NCBI GenBank assembly: GCA_034433615.1
Contig: DAOUAJ010000390.1
Location: forward strand, 1-48,570
DNA length: 48,570 nt
Direction: 5' to 3'
From: DAOUAJ01 sp034433615
GTDB taxonomy: Bacteria; Chloroflexota; Anaerolineae; DUEN01
Shown piece after piece: positions 40,991 to 48,570 of the stretch; within the stretch, counting starts at the first letter, position 1, and each line of letters starts with the position of its first letter. Under the pieces are notes generated by a model. That model ran no database searches, had not been told where the DNA came from, and was given only the letters and a program-made list of their open reading frames with translations. The translations under genes and the position numbers were made by a program.

Positions 40991-42394
40991 ATGTTATGGT
41001 CACCGCCACCTCGCATCACTTTGCGCTCCGGCGCCCACGTGGCGGTGATCGGCGGGGGGCCGGCAGGGAGCTTTTTCGCGCTCCTCGCGCTTCACTATGC
41101 CCGTCAGGCCGGCCTCGACCTGCACATCACCATCTTCGAGCCGCGCGATTTCAGCCTCTCCGGCCCCTGGGGCTGCAACATGTGCGCCGGGCTTATCCCC
41201 ACCCAGGTTCTCCGGGAGCTGGCCGAGATTGGGCTGGAACTGCCCGAACGAATCATTCGCGCTCACATCCACCACTACACGTTACACACCGCCGCTGGTC
41301 AGATCACCCTCCCACAGCCTGACCCGGATGGCGATGTGGTCAGCGTCTACCGGGGCCAGGGCCCGCGTTGCGCCCCCTGGCCCGAGCCGATCAGCTTTGA
41401 CGGCTTCCTGCTGGAGGCGGCTCGCTCGCAGGGGGTGGAGGTGATTCCAGAACAGGTGACATCCGTTGCCTTCCGCCCCCATCCTCGAGTGACCACCCAC
41501 CGTCGGACGGTCCCGGCTGACCTGATCGTGCTCGCGACGGGGGTGAACCGGCATCCCGTCCACTTCACCGACCTGGCATATCGTCCGCCACCCCGACGAC
41601 AGATGGCCCAGACCGAGCTCTGCCTGGGGGTGGATGTGGTCCGCACGGCGCTGGGGGAGAGCGTACACATTTTTTTACCTGCAGATGGCACCTTTATCTT
41701 TGCCACCCTGGTGCCCAAAGGGCCGTGCATCAACGTGTCGCTGCTCGGCTCAGATCTGCCCGTGGGCACTCTCCAACGCTTCTTGGCGCGGCCGGAGGTG
41801 GTGGCGCTGCTGCCAGATGCTTCGGGCCGGGCCTGCGGATGTCGGCCGCACATTGCTGTAGGGCCGGCGCGCCCCCTGTACGCTGACCGATTCGTGGCCA
41901 TAGGAGACGCCGGCATCACCCGCCTCTATAAGAACGGCATCGGCACAGCCTTGCGCACGGCGCGACAGGCGGCTTACACGGCTGTGTGCCACGGCATCAG
42001 CATGACAGCCTTTCACACCCACTATGCACCACTCTGTCAAGAGATTGCCCAGGACAACAGGGTTGGCCAACTCCTCTTCGCCTTCACCCGCTTCTTTCAG
42101 CACCACCGCTGGCTCATGCTGCCCCATCTGCGTTCCGTTGCTGCCGAGCAGGTGCTACCTCCGGCCGAGCGTCTGCACAGCCGCTTCTTGTGGGGGATGT
42201 TCACCGGCGCTTACCCCTACCGACAGTTGCTGGCGATGGCCTGTCACCCCACCCTACATCTTCGGTTGCTATGTCACCTGCTGGGAGATCAGATCAACGG
42301 GTCCCGGACTTCATGTACTGGCGCAAGGTTCTCGAGCATGACGCCAATCAGAACCCAACGGGCCGGGATCAGGGGATTGGAGGAGGAGGTTTAG
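40991..42394 (+). CDS. Geranylgeranyl-reductase-like FAD oxidoreductase
   Basis: 467 residues. VAVIGGGPAGSFFALLAL is the FAD Rossmann motif, DLIVLATGVN the ATG motif, and FVAIGDAGITRLYKNGIGTAL the GD motif of the PHBH/geranylgeranyl reductase superfamily. GPWGCNMCAGLIPT places two cysteines (CNMC) near the family's substrate-side loop, which resembles archaeal-type prenyl reductases only loosely. The C-terminal 130 residues are helical. ATG 40991 follows GAGGAAG. It is 83 bases after the small membrane gene, probably same operon. Its last 26 bases overlap the convergent tdk gene. It may reduce a lipid or quinone side chain; substrate unknown. Confidence 0.8.
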   Translation: MLWSPPPRITLRSGAHVAVIGGGPAGSFFALLALHYARQAGLDLHITIFEPRDFSLSGPWGCNMCAGLIPTQVLRELAEIGLELPERIIRAHIHHYTLHTAAGQITLPQPDPDGDVVSVYRGQGPRCAPWPEPISFDGFLLEAARSQGVEVIPEQVTSVAFRPHPRVTTHRRTVPADLIVLATGVNRHPVHFTDLAYRPPPRRQMAQTELCLGVDVVRTALGESVHIFLPADGTFIFATLVPKGPCINVSLLGSDLPVGTLQRFLARPEVVALLPDASGRACGCRPHIAVGPARPLYADRFVAIGDAGITRLYKNGIGTALRTARQAAYTAVCHGISMTAFHTHYAPLCQEIAQDNRVGQLLFAFTRFFQHHRWLMLPHLRSVAAEQVLPPAERLHSRFLWGMFTGAYPYRQLLAMACHPTLHLRLLCHLLGDQINGSRTSCTGARFSSMTPIRTQRAGIRGLEEEV

Positions 42395-43013
42395 TACTAC
42401 AACCCGCCTGGGTCGGAGTCGGGTGTTGGGGGCTGCCGGGGACCTCATGGCAATGGCGACAGCGTGCCTCGTACACCTCGCTGGCTCCCACCAGGATGAC
42501 CGGATCCTCGTAATGGGCCGGCCGACCGTTGATGAGACGCTGTGTGCGCGAGGCCTCGGCGCCACAGCGGACACAGATGGCATGGAGCTTGTCTACGTGC
42601 TCCGCTTGAGCCATTAACAAGGGCACAGGGCCGAACGGCTCGCCACGGAAGTCCATATCGAGGCCAGCACAGATCACCCGCACTCCCCGATCTGCCAGCT
42701 CGCTACACACATCCGCGATGGTCCAATCGAAGAACTGTACCTCGTCTATGGCGACGACTGTAGTATCGGGTTCCAGCCGTTCCAGGATCTCACGGGAAGT
42801 GTGAACGGTGATGACGTTCTCACGTGCTATGCCATTATGCGAGGCGATGCGCGTGAGCCCATAGCGGTCATCAATGCTGGGTTTGAAAAGCTGGACCTTC
42901 TGTTGGGCGATTTCTGCCCGCCGCACCCGGCGCAGCAGCTCCTCTGTCTTCCCGCTGAACATGCTGCCGCAGATGAGCTCAATCCACCCTGTCTGCGGAT
43001 GCGTGTACGGCAT
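42369..43013 (-). CDS. tdk: Thymidine kinase
   Basis: 214-residue type II thymidine kinase of the salvage pathway. P-loop GSMFSGKTEELL; DEVQFFD (Walker B/general base); GLDMDFRGEPF; and a zinc lasso with CVRC and CRHC. ATG 43013 follows GGGAGG; an upstream ATG would add seven residues with no ribosome site. The C-terminus (PTQAGCSTKPPPPIP) overlaps the convergent flavoprotein gene end. It is the last gene after rpmE on the minus strand, a common pairing. Confidence 0.95.
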   Translation of the reverse strand: MPYTHPQTGWIELICGSMFSGKTEELLRRVRRAEIAQQKVQLFKPSIDDRYGLTRIASHNGIARENVITVHTSREILERLEPDTTVVAIDEVQFFDWTIADVCSELADRGVRVICAGLDMDFRGEPFGPVPLLMAQAEHVDKLHAICVRCGAEASRTQRLINGRPAHYEDPVILVGASEVYEARCRHCHEVPGSPQHPTPTQAGCSTKPPPPIP

Positions 43014-43061
43014 GGCGTCCTCCCTGAAGCACACCGGGCAACGCCGCCGATCGGCTTGCTC

Positions 43062-43409
43062 TCACTCCAGTTGCGCTGTTTCGGTCGCCTGGCGCGCGAT
43101 ATCGGCAGCCTTCTCTGGACTCTCACCTCGACGTCGCGCTCGCCGCTCAGCCTCCGCCGCGGCCGTCTGTGCTTCTGCCTGAGCGCGCTGAGCCGCCACC
43201 ACCGTATCCCGAGCCTCCAGGCGTCGCATAAAGCGATCCACCTGGCCAGCCGTATCCACGATACGCTGCTCGCCGGTGAAAAATGGATGACATTGCGAGC
43301 AGACGTCCGTGTGAATCTCCTCCACGGTCGCGCCCACTGTCCAGGTATTGCCACACGCGCAAGTCACCCGCGCGTTGGGATACCACCTGGGATGGATCTT
43401 CTCACGCAT
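43062..43409 (-). CDS. rpmE: Ribosomal protein L31 with C-terminal extension
   Basis: 115 residues against about 70 in most bacteria. The core, MREKIHPRWYPNARVTCACG, DVCSQCHPFFTGEQRIVDTAG and VDRFMRR, carries the zinc cysteines (CAC and CSQC). After about residue 66 a helical Ala/Arg/Glu-rich tail of 49 residues follows (RAQAEAQTAAAEAERRARRR). ATG 43409 follows GGAGG. It lies 18 bases after rpmA and probably shares the rplU promoter. Confidence 0.95.
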   Translation of the reverse strand: MREKIHPRWYPNARVTCACGNTWTVGATVEEIHTDVCSQCHPFFTGEQRIVDTAGQVDRFMRRLEARDTVVAAQRAQAEAQTAAAEAERRARRRGESPEKAADIARQATETAQLE

Positions 43410-43427
43410 AAAGCCAAATCCTCCGCT

Positions 43428-43697
43428 CTAGCCCTGGACAACAGGCTCGGGATAAACGCTAACGCACTTCTGATCGCGGCTATATGGCTCAAACTTCACG
43501 TAACCATCAATCGTAGCAAAGATGGTGTAATCTCGCCCCAGGCCTACGTTCTTCCCAGGCCGAAACTTTGTACCACGCTGCCGCACGATAATACTGCCTG
43601 CCGTCACAAGCTGCCCATCGAAGCGCTTGACACCCAGGCGCTGGGATCGGCTGTCACGGCCATTGCGGCTGGAGCCGCCGCCCTTCTTGTGTGCCAT
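43428..43697 (-). CDS. rpmA: Ribosomal protein L27
   Basis: 89 residues, MAHKKGGGSSRNGRDS followed by RLGVKRFDGQLVTAGSIIVRQRG, the conserved N-terminal segment near the peptidyl transferase centre. There is no cleavable N-terminal prepeptide of the Firmicute kind. Second gene of rplU-rpmA-rpmE. Confidence 0.98.
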   Translation of the reverse strand: MAHKKGGGSSRNGRDSRSQRLGVKRFDGQLVTAGSIIVRQRGTKFRPGKNVGLGRDYTIFATIDGYVKFEPYSRDQKCVSVYPEPVVQG

Positions 43698-43724
43698 ATC
43701 TCACTCTCCGTCCTTCTACCGCGC

Positions 43725-44036
43725 TCACACCTCAATAGCATCAATCCGCAGTCGTGTGAACGGCTGGCGATGTCCCTTCTTGCGGCGTAGACGTTCAGCC
43801 GCCTTGTAGCGAAAAACCGTCACCTTGCGATACCGCTGCTGGCCGAGCACGCGAGCGCGCACCATTGCACCGTCAACCAATGGCCGGCCGACTTTGACCA
43901 TCTCATCGTCAGCCACCAGCAACACGCGATCGAAGACGACGCTCTCTCCCACAGGGACGTCCAGCTTCTCCACTTCGATCATTTGCCCAGGGCTCACGCG
44001 ATACTGTCGGCTTCCCGCCTCAATAATTGCATACAT
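43725..44036 (-). CDS. rplU: Ribosomal protein L21
   Basis: 103 residues, MYAIIEAGSRQYRVSPGQMI at the start and KGHRQPFTRLRIDAI at the end, normal length. ATG 44036 follows AGAGGAA. A perfect promoter at 44118-44146 gives a leader of about 75 bases, in which autoregulation could act, though no known L21 leader is recognised. Twenty-seven bases separate it from rpmA. Confidence 0.98.
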   Translation of the reverse strand: MYAIIEAGSRQYRVSPGQMIEVEKLDVPVGESVVFDRVLLVADDEMVKVGRPLVDGAMVRARVLGQQRYRKVTVFRYKAAERLRRKKGHRQPFTRLRIDAIEV

Positions 44037-44117
44037 GGAATATGTTCCTCTTGGGTTTAAACCAAAGGATGACGCGATGAGCAGGCGGCCATCGGGCCAG
44101 CCTGCCCACAGCACAAC

Positions 44118-44146
44118 ATTATACCAGCCATTCCTCACCTTGTCAA
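44118..44146 (-). promoter_or_regulatory. Consensus promoter of rplU-rpmA-rpmE
   Basis: Minus strand TTGACA (44141-44146), 17 bases, TATAAT (44118-44123), identical to the sigma70 consensus. Predicted start near 44111. Confidence 0.92.
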
Positions 44147-44189
44147 ACTACCCGGGCTGGAGCCCCCTAATGGGTCTTCAGCCCCCCGC

Positions 44190-44789
44190 TTAAACCTCAC
44201 GCCGTCCTTCCAATGCTCTGGTCAGAGTGACTTCATCAGCATATTCAAGATCGCCACCTACAGGTAAACCACGAGCCAGACGGGTTACACGAACATTCAA
44301 AGGGGCCAGCAACCGGGCAATGTACATAGCTGTAGCTTCTCCTTCAAGGTTGGGATTGGTGGCCAGAATGACCTCGCGCACAGATCCAGTTTCCAGTCGG
44401 GTGAGCAGATCGGCGATTTTCAAATCATCCGGCCCGATCCCATCCACCGGAGAGATAACACCGTGCAACACGTGGTACACTCCCCGATATTCACGGGTTC
44501 GCTCAATGGCCAGCACATCAAGCGGCTCCTCAACCACGCAGATCAGGCCCCGATCGCGCGTGTCATCCAGACAGATCGGGCATGGGCTGGTCTCGGTGAT
44601 GTGATGACAGCGCTCACAGAAGGTGATACGCGTCTTGAGCTCGCGCAAGGCATCGGCCAGTTCAATAGAAACGTCCTCAGGGACGCGCAGGAGATAAAAG
44701 GTCAGCCGGGCGGCTGTCTTTGGGCCGATGCCAGGTAAGCGTGAGAACGCCTCGATCAATCGGGTGACAGGCCCCGCTAGCGGCTCCAC
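44190..44789 (-). CDS. recR: Recombination protein RecR
   Basis: 199 residues. Helix-hairpin-helix region (FSRLPGIGPKTAARLTFYLL), four-cysteine zinc finger (CERCHHITETSPCPIC), and Toprim domain (ICVVEEPLDVLAIE, GDLEYADEVTL). It works with RecF and RecO in gap repair. GTG at 44789 follows AGGAGGGGC. It follows ybaB by 8 bases, giving the widely conserved dnaX-ybaB-recR order. Confidence 0.97.
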   Translation of the reverse strand: MEPLAGPVTRLIEAFSRLPGIGPKTAARLTFYLLRVPEDVSIELADALRELKTRITFCERCHHITETSPCPICLDDTRDRGLICVVEEPLDVLAIERTREYRGVYHVLHGVISPVDGIGPDDLKIADLLTRLETGSVREVILATNPNLEGEATAMYIARLLAPLNVRVTRLARGLPVGGDLEYADEVTLTRALEGRREV

Positions 44790-44797
44790 AGCCCCTC

Positions 44798-45148
44798 CTA
44801 TATCAACCCAGGTATGCCTAACCCGCCAGTGAGGGAACCCAGACGATCAGCCGCCAGATTCTGCGACTTCTCGACAGCTTCGTTGACTGCAGCCATGATC
44901 AAATCTTGTAGCATCTCGACATCTTCCGGGTTGACCACCGCGGGGTCAATCTTGACCGATTGTACACGCTGATGACCGGTCATCACTACGACCACAGCAC
45001 CGCCACCTACCGAGGCCTCCACGGTTTCCTCACCCAGAGAGTCTTGAACACGCAGCATCTCCTCCTGCAACTTCTGCAACTGCGCCATCATGCCGCCCCC
45101 ACCCGGCATACGTCCAGGGGTACCTCCCCGTCCCTTACCTTTTGCCAT
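44798..45148 (-). CDS. ybaB: YbaB/EbfC nucleoid-associated protein
   Basis: 116 residues. The N-terminus has a Gly/Arg stretch (MAKGKGRGGTPGRMPGGGG) before MMAQLQKLQEEMLRVQDSL, and the core VEASVGGGAVVVVMTGHQRV and VKIDPAVVNPEDVEMLQDLI matches YbaB, a small dimer that binds DNA. ATG 45148 follows GGAGG. Between dnaX and recR. Confidence 0.95.
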   Translation of the reverse strand: MAKGKGRGGTPGRMPGGGGMMAQLQKLQEEMLRVQDSLGEETVEASVGGGAVVVVMTGHQRVQSVKIDPAVVNPEDVEMLQDLIMAAVNEAVEKSQNLAADRLGSLTGGLGIPGLI

Positions 45149-45280
45149 TCGCCAGCCTCCTTCAATCACTAAGATGCTCATCACCAGGGACCGAGCAAGA
45201 TGGAATGTCCACCGGCTGTACACCACCTGACCGCACTGCGAGACTTGCCGCAAACTTGATGTTAAGGTTTGCTGTTATAG

Positions 45281-46942
45281 CTAGAGGTGTTCTGCTTTGG
45301 CACCCCACTCGTTGATGGCCGTCTCTACCAGCGGGTCAATTTTCTGAGCTTCCGACGGTGGTGAGACGCTAGCCTTACCCGCAGCCGGCTGCAATTCAGC
45401 CGCCGTCTGATAACTCTTCTCAGGCACGTATTTCACAAAATGTGGTGATCCGAACACTTTGCTGAGCGCCTGTTCAAGCGCCTCCACGACTTTGGGCTGC
45501 AGCAAGACTTGCTCGACCGAGTAACGAGCCTGCTCCTGATAGCCAATGATCACCTGCTGGCCCTCTACAGCCAGAAAGCGCACCCCCCGCCGGGACGATA
45601 GCAACCCCAGGGCGGCCGGGCTCTTCGCCTGCAACTCTTGACGTACCATCCCCCACGAATTGCGCAAGAGCGCCAGTTTGTCACTACCCCGTATTTTATC
45701 CTGGGCGGCAGGTGAACCGGTGTCCCGTTCAGCTGGCCGCACCGATGGCAACGGGGCAGCAGGAGACGGCTGTGTGGAGACTGATTCAGGCGCAGGTGAC
45801 ACCATTGGCTTACTTCTGGCCTCAACCGATTCAACGGCTGCTCGTGGCATCGGCTCAGGTGACGACATAGCGGCTTCGACGAACGCCAGCTCTAACGGCA
45901 ATTGGGGCTGGATGCTGGTCCGCAACTCAGCGGCTGCCTGGCTAAAGAGGCGGATGGCCTGAACCAGACGGGGCATCGTGAACGTGGCGGCAACTGCTCG
46001 CATCTGAGCCAGTGTATCGGCGTCTACATCCAGCAATGGAGCACCACCGCCTACCTTGACCAACAAAACACCGCGCAGATAGAACAACACCTGTCGCGCC
46101 AGCTCACGGAGCTCTACCCCTTCTGTGATAAGACGATTGAGTAGGGTTACGCCAGCCGGTACATCCTGTCGCGCTAGAGCTGTTACCCACTCCCCTACCG
46201 TTTGATCGGAGATCGTCCCCAGGACATCTCTCACCTGAGCTACGGTGATCAACCTATCGCCATATGCCAGAAGCTGATCCAGCAGGCTGATAGCATCCCG
46301 CATACTTCCTGTCGCTGTGCGCGCAATCAAGTCCAACGCCCCCGGCTCGACCTCGCGATTTTCTGTGGCGACGATACGGGCCAGGTGGGCAGCGATGTCA
46401 GCCATGGCGATGCGACGGAAATCAAAACGCTGACAACGCGAAAGGACGGTCGCCGGAATGCGATGAGGTTCCGTCGTGCAGAGGACGAAGACGACGTGGG
46501 GAGGTGGCTCTTCCAGAGTCTTCAACAGCGCATTGAAGGCACTGTTAGACAACATGTGTACTTCGTCAATAATATAGAATTTCATGCGGGCTTCGTTTGG
46601 ACGAAAGCCCACCTTATCCCGCAAGTCGCGCACATCGTCAACGGATGTATTGGACGCTGCGTCAATCTCGATCAGATCAAGGAGCCGGCCTTCCGTGATG
46701 GCTCGGCAGATGGCACACTCGTTGCATGGCCGCTGCTGTGGTTCCGCCAGACAGTTGACCGTTTTCGCCAGGATCCGGGCTGTGCTGGTTTTGCCCGTGC
46801 CGCGCGGGCCGGCGAAGAGGTAAGCATGTGCCAGGCGGCCGTCGCGCAGCGCGTTCCGCAAGGTGCGAGTCACGTGCTCTTGCCCTATCACCTCTTCAAA
46901 AGTCTGCGAGCGCCATCTCCGATAGAGGGCCTGCGTGGCCAT
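45281..46942 (-). CDS. dnaX: DNA polymerase III subunit gamma/tau
   Basis: 553 residues, the clamp-loader ATPase. It begins MATQALYRRWRSQTFEEVIG; Walker A is GPRGTGKTS; zinc cysteines are in CLAEPQQRPCNECAIC; Walker B YIIDEVHMLS; and sensor-1 CTTEPHRIP. The C-terminal third (from about 370) is low-complexity and variable, as usual. No A-rich slippery heptamer was found, so a frameshifted gamma form is not predicted. ATG 46942 after GGAGGAGC; longer frames upstream have no ribosome site. Promoter at 46986-47014. The 133-base gap before ybaB is empty. Confidence 0.96.
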   Translation of the reverse strand: MATQALYRRWRSQTFEEVIGQEHVTRTLRNALRDGRLAHAYLFAGPRGTGKTSTARILAKTVNCLAEPQQRPCNECAICRAITEGRLLDLIEIDAASNTSVDDVRDLRDKVGFRPNEARMKFYIIDEVHMLSNSAFNALLKTLEEPPPHVVFVLCTTEPHRIPATVLSRCQRFDFRRIAMADIAAHLARIVATENREVEPGALDLIARTATGSMRDAISLLDQLLAYGDRLITVAQVRDVLGTISDQTVGEWVTALARQDVPAGVTLLNRLITEGVELRELARQVLFYLRGVLLVKVGGGAPLLDVDADTLAQMRAVAATFTMPRLVQAIRLFSQAAAELRTSIQPQLPLELAFVEAAMSSPEPMPRAAVESVEARSKPMVSPAPESVSTQPSPAAPLPSVRPAERDTGSPAAQDKIRGSDKLALLRNSWGMVRQELQAKSPAALGLLSSRRGVRFLAVEGQQVIIGYQEQARYSVEQVLLQPKVVEALEQALSKVFGSPHFVKYVPEKSYQTAAELQPAAGKASVSPPSEAQKIDPLVETAINEWGAKAEHL

Positions 46943-46985
46943 ATGCTCCTCCCGTCTGTCCGCTCCCCCTTGATCAACGCAAGTA

Positions 46986-47014
46986 AGTGTATCACCGCTG
47001 AAAGCTTCTGGCAA
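46986..47014 (-). promoter_or_regulatory. Promoter of dnaX-ybaB-recR
   Basis: Minus strand TTGCCA (47009-47014), 17 bases, TACACT (46986-46991). Start near 46979, leader near 37 bases. Confidence 0.65.
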
Positions 47015-47041
47015 GTGCTTTGGGTTGCCCCTGAGCGGTGA

Positions 47042-47071
47042 TTGGTTACGGCCCAGGTCACGTGGTATAAT
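47042..47071 (+). promoter_or_regulatory. Promoter of the membrane protein gene at 47104
   Basis: TTGGTT (47042-47047), 18 bases, TATAAT (47066-47071). Predicted start near 47078; AAGGAG precedes the ATG. Confidence 0.6.
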
Positions 47072-47103
47072 CTCCTGCACGGAGAAATTAAGGAGACAGG
47101 ATC

Positions 47104-47904
47104 ATGTTACAACGATACCACTCGCTGATGTGGGGCGTTCTGCTCATCCTGGGCGGGATACTGATTTTGCTATTCAACCTGGGTGTCCTCAACACGCTGC
47201 GGCCTGGACTGGAGTACGTGATTGCGGGTCTGGCTGCCATCGCTGGCGTGGGGTTCCTGACCTATTACGCCTACAATCGCTCGCAGTGGTGGCCTGTGTT
47301 GCCTGGACTGACGCTTATTGGTGTAGGTGCCATGATTTATCTGAGCACGCAGGGTGTGGCTCGCGGCGAGACGTTAACCAGTCTCCTGTTTCTGGCTTTG
47401 GCTGTCGCGTTCGCGATCGTCTACCTGGCCGATCCTCATAACTGGTGGGCCATCATCCCTGGTGGCATTCTGCTGGTCATCGGGGCCGTCGTTCTGCTTA
47501 ACCAACGACTCCCCGTTGATCTGCTGGGCGCGCTGTTGTTCGCAGGTATCGGCCTCGTCTTCTGCCTGGTCTACCTGCTCGGCCCCGTCAAGCGTGAGGT
47601 GTGGTGGGCGCTGATCCCTGGCACCGCGCTGATCGCCTCTGGCCTCTTCATCTATGGGCTCACCGCGGGACGGGAGCAACTGCTCGCCAGACTGTGGCCG
47701 CTGGTTCCTATGGGAGGCGGCCTGTTCTTGCTGGGGCGCACGCTGTTCGGGGCGTATCCCCGTATGGCTACTCCCCCTTCGCCACTGACAGGGGCCGGAG
47801 CCACACCTCAGGCCTCGACATCGTCGGAGGGGGCCGCCGCTTCTCCTTCCAAAGCGACCGTGGTCGAGATGGAAGAGCCGAATCAGAACACGTCCCAGAT
47901 CTGA
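47104..47904 (+). CDS. Membrane protein built of internal repeats
   Basis: 266 residues, about eight hydrophobic helices, then a soluble low-complexity tail (about 220-266). Four similar units can be seen: QWWPVLPGLTLIGVGAMIYL, NWWAIIPGGILLVIGAVVLL, VWWALIPGTALIASGLFIYG and RLWPLVPMGGGLFLLGRTLF, each a Trp pair, a Pro-Gly turn and a glycine-rich helix. No enzyme motif is present; it resembles small LiaF/DUF5668-like membrane proteins. AAGGAG lies 10 bases before the ATG. It stands alone between dnaX and a convergent gene. Confidence 0.8.
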   Translation: MLQRYHSLMWGVLLILGGILILLFNLGVLNTLRPGLEYVIAGLAAIAGVGFLTYYAYNRSQWWPVLPGLTLIGVGAMIYLSTQGVARGETLTSLLFLALAVAFAIVYLADPHNWWAIIPGGILLVIGAVVLLNQRLPVDLLGALLFAGIGLVFCLVYLLGPVKREVWWALIPGTALIASGLFIYGLTAGREQLLARLWPLVPMGGGLFLLGRTLFGAYPRMATPPSPLTGAGATPQASTSSEGAAASPSKATVVEMEEPNQNTSQI

Positions 47905-47915
47905 TACGTGAGTGA

Positions 47916-47961
47916 CAAACAAAAACCGGCTGGTTGACTTGTAGCGGGAGCAGCCAGCCGG
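47916..47961 (-). terminator. Rho-independent terminator of the minus-strand TPR-like gene
   Basis: On the minus strand CCGGCTGG pairs perfectly with CCAGCCGG (8 bases) around a 20-base loop, followed by TTTTTGTTTG. It lies 30 bases after the TAA at 47992. Confidence 0.85.
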
Positions 47962-47991
47962 CACAGGCTTGTTGTCCGGAGAAAAAGATCC

Positions 47992-48570
47992 TTACGGGAT
48001 CACAGGACACACGTCGGTGGCGGTGAAGGTAGGGTTGGCGTATCCATAGTCGGCCAGCATCTCGTACGCCTCCGAATGAGGTGTGGCCCCTGTGACAAAG
48101 GTGTTCACCGCTGCGCAGGCAGCCGTCATGTCCTGCGTCGGCTGATAGGCCGTCCACCAGACATCCGCGACCTGGGCATAGACGCTGCCCGGATAGGTGC
48201 TCATGAGATCGGTCACCGTCGCCTCGGCGTTGGCCAGGTCACCCTGGTAGGCATAAGCCATCGCCAGGCGGAAGGCCGAGAAGGAGCGCAGCTCCTCCAA
48301 CTCGTCAGGACGTATCCAGCAAGCGACCAACGAGGCATCTTGGAGCGCCTTGCGATACAATGCCACCGCCCGGACGAAGTTATCCGCCCGACCCCTCAGG
48401 AGGGCCTGATTCGCGTCCAGCACTGTGTGGTAGAGGCAGTTGGAAGGATCGTAGACCAGGCTGACCCGAACGTAAGGGGCACCGCCAGAGGAAGCCCAAG
48501 TCTCCGTCCAGGCCCGCTGCGGCCCGGCTCCCACCGAACCGATCACACCGCCGTGAACGACGATTTCCCG
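47992..48570 (-). CDS. C-terminal part of a TPR-like protein (5' end cut by window edge)
   Basis: The frame is open to the right edge, giving 192 residues of a longer protein. Alternating small helices (NFVRAVALYRKALQDASLV, FRLAMAYAYQGDLANAEATV, YPGSVYAQVADVWWTAYQ) look like tetratricopeptide repeats, and four scattered cysteines suggest a possible extracytoplasmic location. The final residues are TATDVCPVIP. Family is not recognised; similar tails occur on large membrane-bound proteins of Chloroflexota. A terminator follows. Confidence 0.6.
   Translation of the reverse strand, partial: REIVVHGGVIGSVGAGPQRAWTETWASSGGAPYVRVSLVYDPSNCLYHTVLDANQALLRGRADNFVRAVALYRKALQDASLVACWIRPDELEELRSFSAFRLAMAYAYQGDLANAEATVTDLMSTYPGSVYAQVADVWWTAYQPTQDMTAACAAVNTFVTGATPHSEAYEMLADYGYANPTFTATDVCPVIP

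Noticed and set aside
42801..43790. 329-codon plus-strand frame across tdk, rpmE and rpmA
   Set aside because: Antisense to three clear genes.
45281..46942. Programmed frameshift in dnaX
   Set aside because: No A-rich or comparable slippery heptamer with following stem was found in the reading frame.
46943..47100. SRP RNA next to dnaX
   Set aside because: The conserved GGAA/AGCA tetraloop and asymmetric loop region of SRP RNA are not present; the stretch holds two promoters instead.
1..48570. CRISPR array, integrase or transposase
   Set aside because: No regularly spaced identical repeats with unique spacers, and no recombinase-like protein in any real gene. The periodic arrays have no spacers.

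Overview
The window is high-GC bacterial chromosome, densely coded and free of phage or insertion-sequence genes. Housekeeping genes (dnaX-ybaB-recR, rplU-rpmA-rpmE, tdk, one tRNA-Arg), E. coli-like -35/-10 promoters with 17-base spacers, an ActC-like membrane subunit, large surface-glycan clusters and hairpin-rich intergenic repeats together suggest a member of the Chloroflexota, perhaps Anaerolineae. That placement is an inference, because no rRNA gene is present.

Left part (1-7.6 kb, minus strand): one tightly packed operon reads O-antigen ligase, GT4 glycosyltransferase, GT2 glycosyltransferase, a lone molybdopterin oxidoreductase, then HpnK and HpnI homologues of hopanoid side-chain glycosylation. 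It is driven by a promoter at 7708-7736 and has a leader of about 140 bases. Next come a chain of hairpins, a SAM methyltransferase with a coupled small ORF, a UroD-like protein fused to a beta-sandwich domain, and tRNA-Arg(CCG).

Middle (11.4-28.3 kb): a large exopolysaccharide locus. Plus-strand genes encode a Wzz-like chain-length protein, a DUF2142-like membrane glycosyltransferase candidate, a Wzx-type flippase, two alkaline-phosphatase-superfamily proteins flanking a methyltransferase, and a DegT aminotransferase. Facing them on the minus strand are two GT2 enzymes, a polyprenyl-phosphate sugar phosphotransferase (initiating enzyme) and a CHASE4 sensor kinase. Initiation, assembly, flipping and chain-length control are all represented. 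From 28.5 to 32.1 kb lie an S1-domain RNA-binding protein, a Nudix hydrolase, endonuclease V and a HAD phosphatase.

Right part (32.3-42.4 kb): a PhnD-like lipoprotein, a NarL-type sensor kinase and a LuxR-type response regulator precede a Tat-exported molybdoenzyme, a four-cluster ferredoxin subunit, an ActC/NrfD-like quinone-reactive membrane subunit, a 46-residue membrane peptide and a geranylgeranyl-reductase-like flavoprotein. This looks like a substrate-sensing respiratory module, comparable in logic to AioXSR or TtrSR control of oxyanion or sulfur respiration, but its substrate cannot be read from the sequence. The end (42.4-48.6 kb) holds the housekeeping genes, a repeat-built membrane protein and a truncated TPR-like protein.

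An unexpected theme is intergenic structure. Four inverted arrays of exact period 7 or 8 sit at gene ends (9.2, 16.2, 21.9 and 38.3 kb), and one 125-base dispersed repeat occurs in opposite orientations at 7.8 and 31.3 kb.
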